Below, one piece after another: positions 61,756 through 64,000 of a stretch of 64,000 bases of DNA. Origin of the DNA: Mesostigma viride (Eukaryota; Streptophyta; Mesostigmatophyceae; Mesostigmatales; Mesostigmataceae); contig RPFO01000891.1 in NCBI GenBank assembly GCA_009746045.1, forward strand, positions 1,418,410 through 1,482,409. Direction: 5' to 3'. Under the pieces are notes generated by a model, which made no database searches, was not told where the DNA came from, and saw nothing but the letters and a program-made list of their open reading frames with translations. Position 1 is the stretch's first letter. The number at the start of each line of letters is the position of its first letter. The position numbers were made by a program, and so were the translations under genes.

Positions 61756-64000
61756 AGGAAGAGGAAGAGGAAGAGGAAGAGGAAGAGGAAGAGGAAGAGG
61801 AAGAGGAAGAGGAAGAGGAAGAGGAAGAGGAAGAGGAAGAGGAAGAGGAAGAGGAAGAGGAAGAGGAAGAGGAAGAGGAAGAGGAAGAGGCAGAGGCAGA
61901 GGCAGAGGAAGAGGAAGAGGAAGAGGAAGAGGAAGAGGAAGAGGAAGAGGAAGAGGCAGAGGAAGAGGCAGAGGAAGAGGCAGAGGCAGAGGCAGAGGAA
62001 GAGGAAGAGGAAGAGGAAGAGGAAGAGGAAGAGGAAGAGGAAGAGGAAGAGGAAGAGGAAGAGGAAGAGGAAGAGGAAGAGGAAGAGGAAGAGGAAGAGG
62101 AAGAGGAAGAGGAAGAGGAAGAGGAAGAGGAAGAGGAAGAGGAAGAGGAAGAGGAAGAGGAAGAGGAAGAGGAAGAGGAAGAGGAAGAGGAAGAGGAAGA
62201 GGAAGAGGAAGAGGAAGAGGAAGAGGAAGAGGAAGAGGAAGAGGAAGAGGAAGAGGAAGAGGAAGAGGAAGAGGAAGAGGAAGAGGAAGAGGAAGAGGAA
62301 GAGGAAGAGGAAGAGGAAGAGGAAGAGGAAGAGGAAGAGGAAGAGGAAGAGGAAGAGGAAGAGGAAGAGGAAGAGGAAGAGGAAGAGGAAGAGGAAGAGG
62401 AAGAGGAAGAGGAAGAGGAAGAGGAAGAGGAAGAGGAAGAGGAAGAGGAAGAGGAAGAGGAAGAGGAAGAGGAAGAGGAAGAGGAAGAGGAAGAGGAAGA
62501 GGAAGAGGAAGAGGAAGAGGAAGAGGAAGAGGAAGAGGAAGAGGAAGAGGAAGAGGAAGAGGAAGAGGAAGAGGAAGAGGAAGAGGAAGAGGAAGAGGAA
62601 GAGGAAGAGGAAGAGGAAGAGGAAGAGGAAGAGGAAGAGGAAGAGGAAGAGGAAGAGGAAGAGGAAGAGGAAGAGGAAGAGGAAGAGGAAGAGGAAGAGG
62701 AAGAGGAAGAGGAAGAGGAAGAGGAAGAGGAAGAGGAAGAGGAAGAGGAAGAGGAAGAGGAAGAGGAAGAGGAAGAGGAAGAGGAAGAGGAAGAGGAAGA
62801 GGAAGAGGAAGAGGAAGAGGAAGAGGAAGAGGAAGAGGAAGAGGAAGAGGAAGAGGAAGAGGAAGAGGAAGAGGAAGAGGAAGAGGAAGAGGAAGAGGAA
62901 GAGGAAGAGGAAGAGGAAGAGGAAGAGGAAGAGGAAGAGGAAGAGGAAGAGGAAGAGGAAGAGGAAGAGGAAGAGGAAGAGGAAGAGGAAGAGGAAGAGG
63001 AAGAGGAAGAGGAAGAGGAAGAGGAAGAGGAAGAGGAAGAGGAAGAGGAAGAGGCAGAGGCAGAGGCAGAGGCAGAGGCAGAGGCAGAGGCAGAGGCAGA
63101 GGCAGAGGCAGAGGCAGAGGCAGAGGCAGAGGCAGAGGCAGAGGCAGAGGCAGAGGCAGAGGCAGAGGCAGAGGCAGAGGCAGAGGCAGAGGCAGAGGCA
63201 GAGGCAGAGGCAGAGGCAGAGGCAGAGGCAGAGGCAGAGGCAGAGGCAGAGGCAGAGGCAGAGGCAGAGGCAGAGGCAGAGGCAGAGGCAGAGGCAGAGG
63301 CAGAGGCAGAGGCAGAGGCAGAGGCAGAGGCAGAGGCAGAGGCAGAGGCAGAGGCAGAGGCAGAGGCAGAGGCAGAGGCAGAGGCAGAGGCAGAGGCAGA
63401 GGCAGAGGCAGAGGCAGAGGCAGAGGCAGAGGCAGAGGCAGAGGCAGAGGCAGAGGCAGAGGCAGAGGCAGAGGCAGAGGCAGAGGCAGAGGCAGAGGCA
63501 GAGGCAGAGGCAGAGGCAGAGGCAGAGGCAGAGGCAGAGGCAGAGGCAGAGGCAGAGGCAGAGGCAGAGGCAGAGGCAGAGGCAGAGGCAGAGGCAGAGG
63601 CAGAGGCAGAGGCAGAGGCAGAGGCAGAGGCAGAGGCAGAGGCAGAGGCAGAGGCAGAGGCAGAGGCAGAGGCAGAGGCAGAGGCAGAGGCAGAGGCAGA
63701 GGCAGAGGCAGAGGCAGAGGCAGAGGCAGAGGCAGAGGCAGAGGCAGAGGCAGAGGCAGAGGCAGAGGCAGAGGCAGAGGCAGAGGCAGAGGCAGAGGCA
63801 GAGGCAGAGGCAGAGGCAGAGGCAGAGGCAGAGGCAGAGGCAGAGGCAGAGGCAGAGGCAGAGGCAGAGGCAGAGGCAGAGGCAGAGGCAGAGGCAGAGG
63901 CAGAGGCAGAGGCAGAGGCAGAGGCAGAGGCAGAGGCAGAGGCAGAGGCAGAGGCAGAGGCAGAGGCAGAGGCAGAGGCAGAGGCAGAGGCAGAGGCAGA
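61756..64000. repeat. (GAGGAA)n then (GAGGCA)n array, open at the window edge
   Basis: More than 2.2 kb: almost pure GAGGAA to about 63051, then almost pure GAGGCA to the end of the window. A mixed zone at 61890-62000 shows both units. Presumed to lie in the ASCC3 intron before exon A, or in its 5' flank. Confidence 0.97.

Overview
The window is nuclear DNA of a eukaryote with intron-rich genes. Splice sites are mostly GT-AG, coding exons are GC-rich, and introns are packed with micro- and minisatellites. The gene content points to the green lineage, most likely a streptophyte (charophyte-type) alga: a DNMT3-type cytosine methyltransferase carrying DUF3444-like domains (otherwise typical of plant J-domain proteins), a plant-style MscS-like channel with extra N-terminal membrane helices, and an UNC93-like transporter. 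The organism is an inference; there is no rRNA or organelle marker to fix it.

Five genes were rebuilt by reading exons, checking splice phases and matching remembered family motifs. (1) 1021-10882, minus: UNC93-like major facilitator, running off the left edge. (2) 11773-14310, plus: complete V-ATPase subunit E, six exons, 232 aa. (3) 19980-35830, minus: twelve exons, about 1954 aa. It is a DNMT3-type cytosine methyltransferase with a 1059-codon low-complexity exon between its target-recognition region and motif IX, and two DUF3444-like modules at its C terminus. (4) 37226-41606, plus: complete MscS-like channel, four exons, 877 aa. (5) 47074-61308, minus: ASCC3-type dual-cassette Ski2-like helicase, about 1855 aa visible, N terminus beyond the right edge.

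Between the genes lie retroelements. A degenerate LINE reverse transcriptase (15152-17880) contains a nested short retroelement with a 16-bp target duplication. A 5'-truncated APE-type LINE (42563-45167) has a 12-bp target duplication. A tRNA(Glu)-like SINE lies at 18409-18600. A dispersed short element (family A) has copies at 16900, 19040, 24379, 45795, 45934 and 51270.

Two observations stand out. The first is the methyltransferase/DUF3444 fusion with its very large internal insertion, supported by splice phase at every junction. The second is that introns repeatedly hold decayed copies of the end of the exon before them, often with the splice donor still intact (ASCC3 exons B, C, E, F and H; methyltransferase exons 2 and 3). 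This suggests introns here grow by serial tandem duplication of exon-intron junctions. No prokaryotic features (operons, ribosome binding sites, CRISPR) are present.
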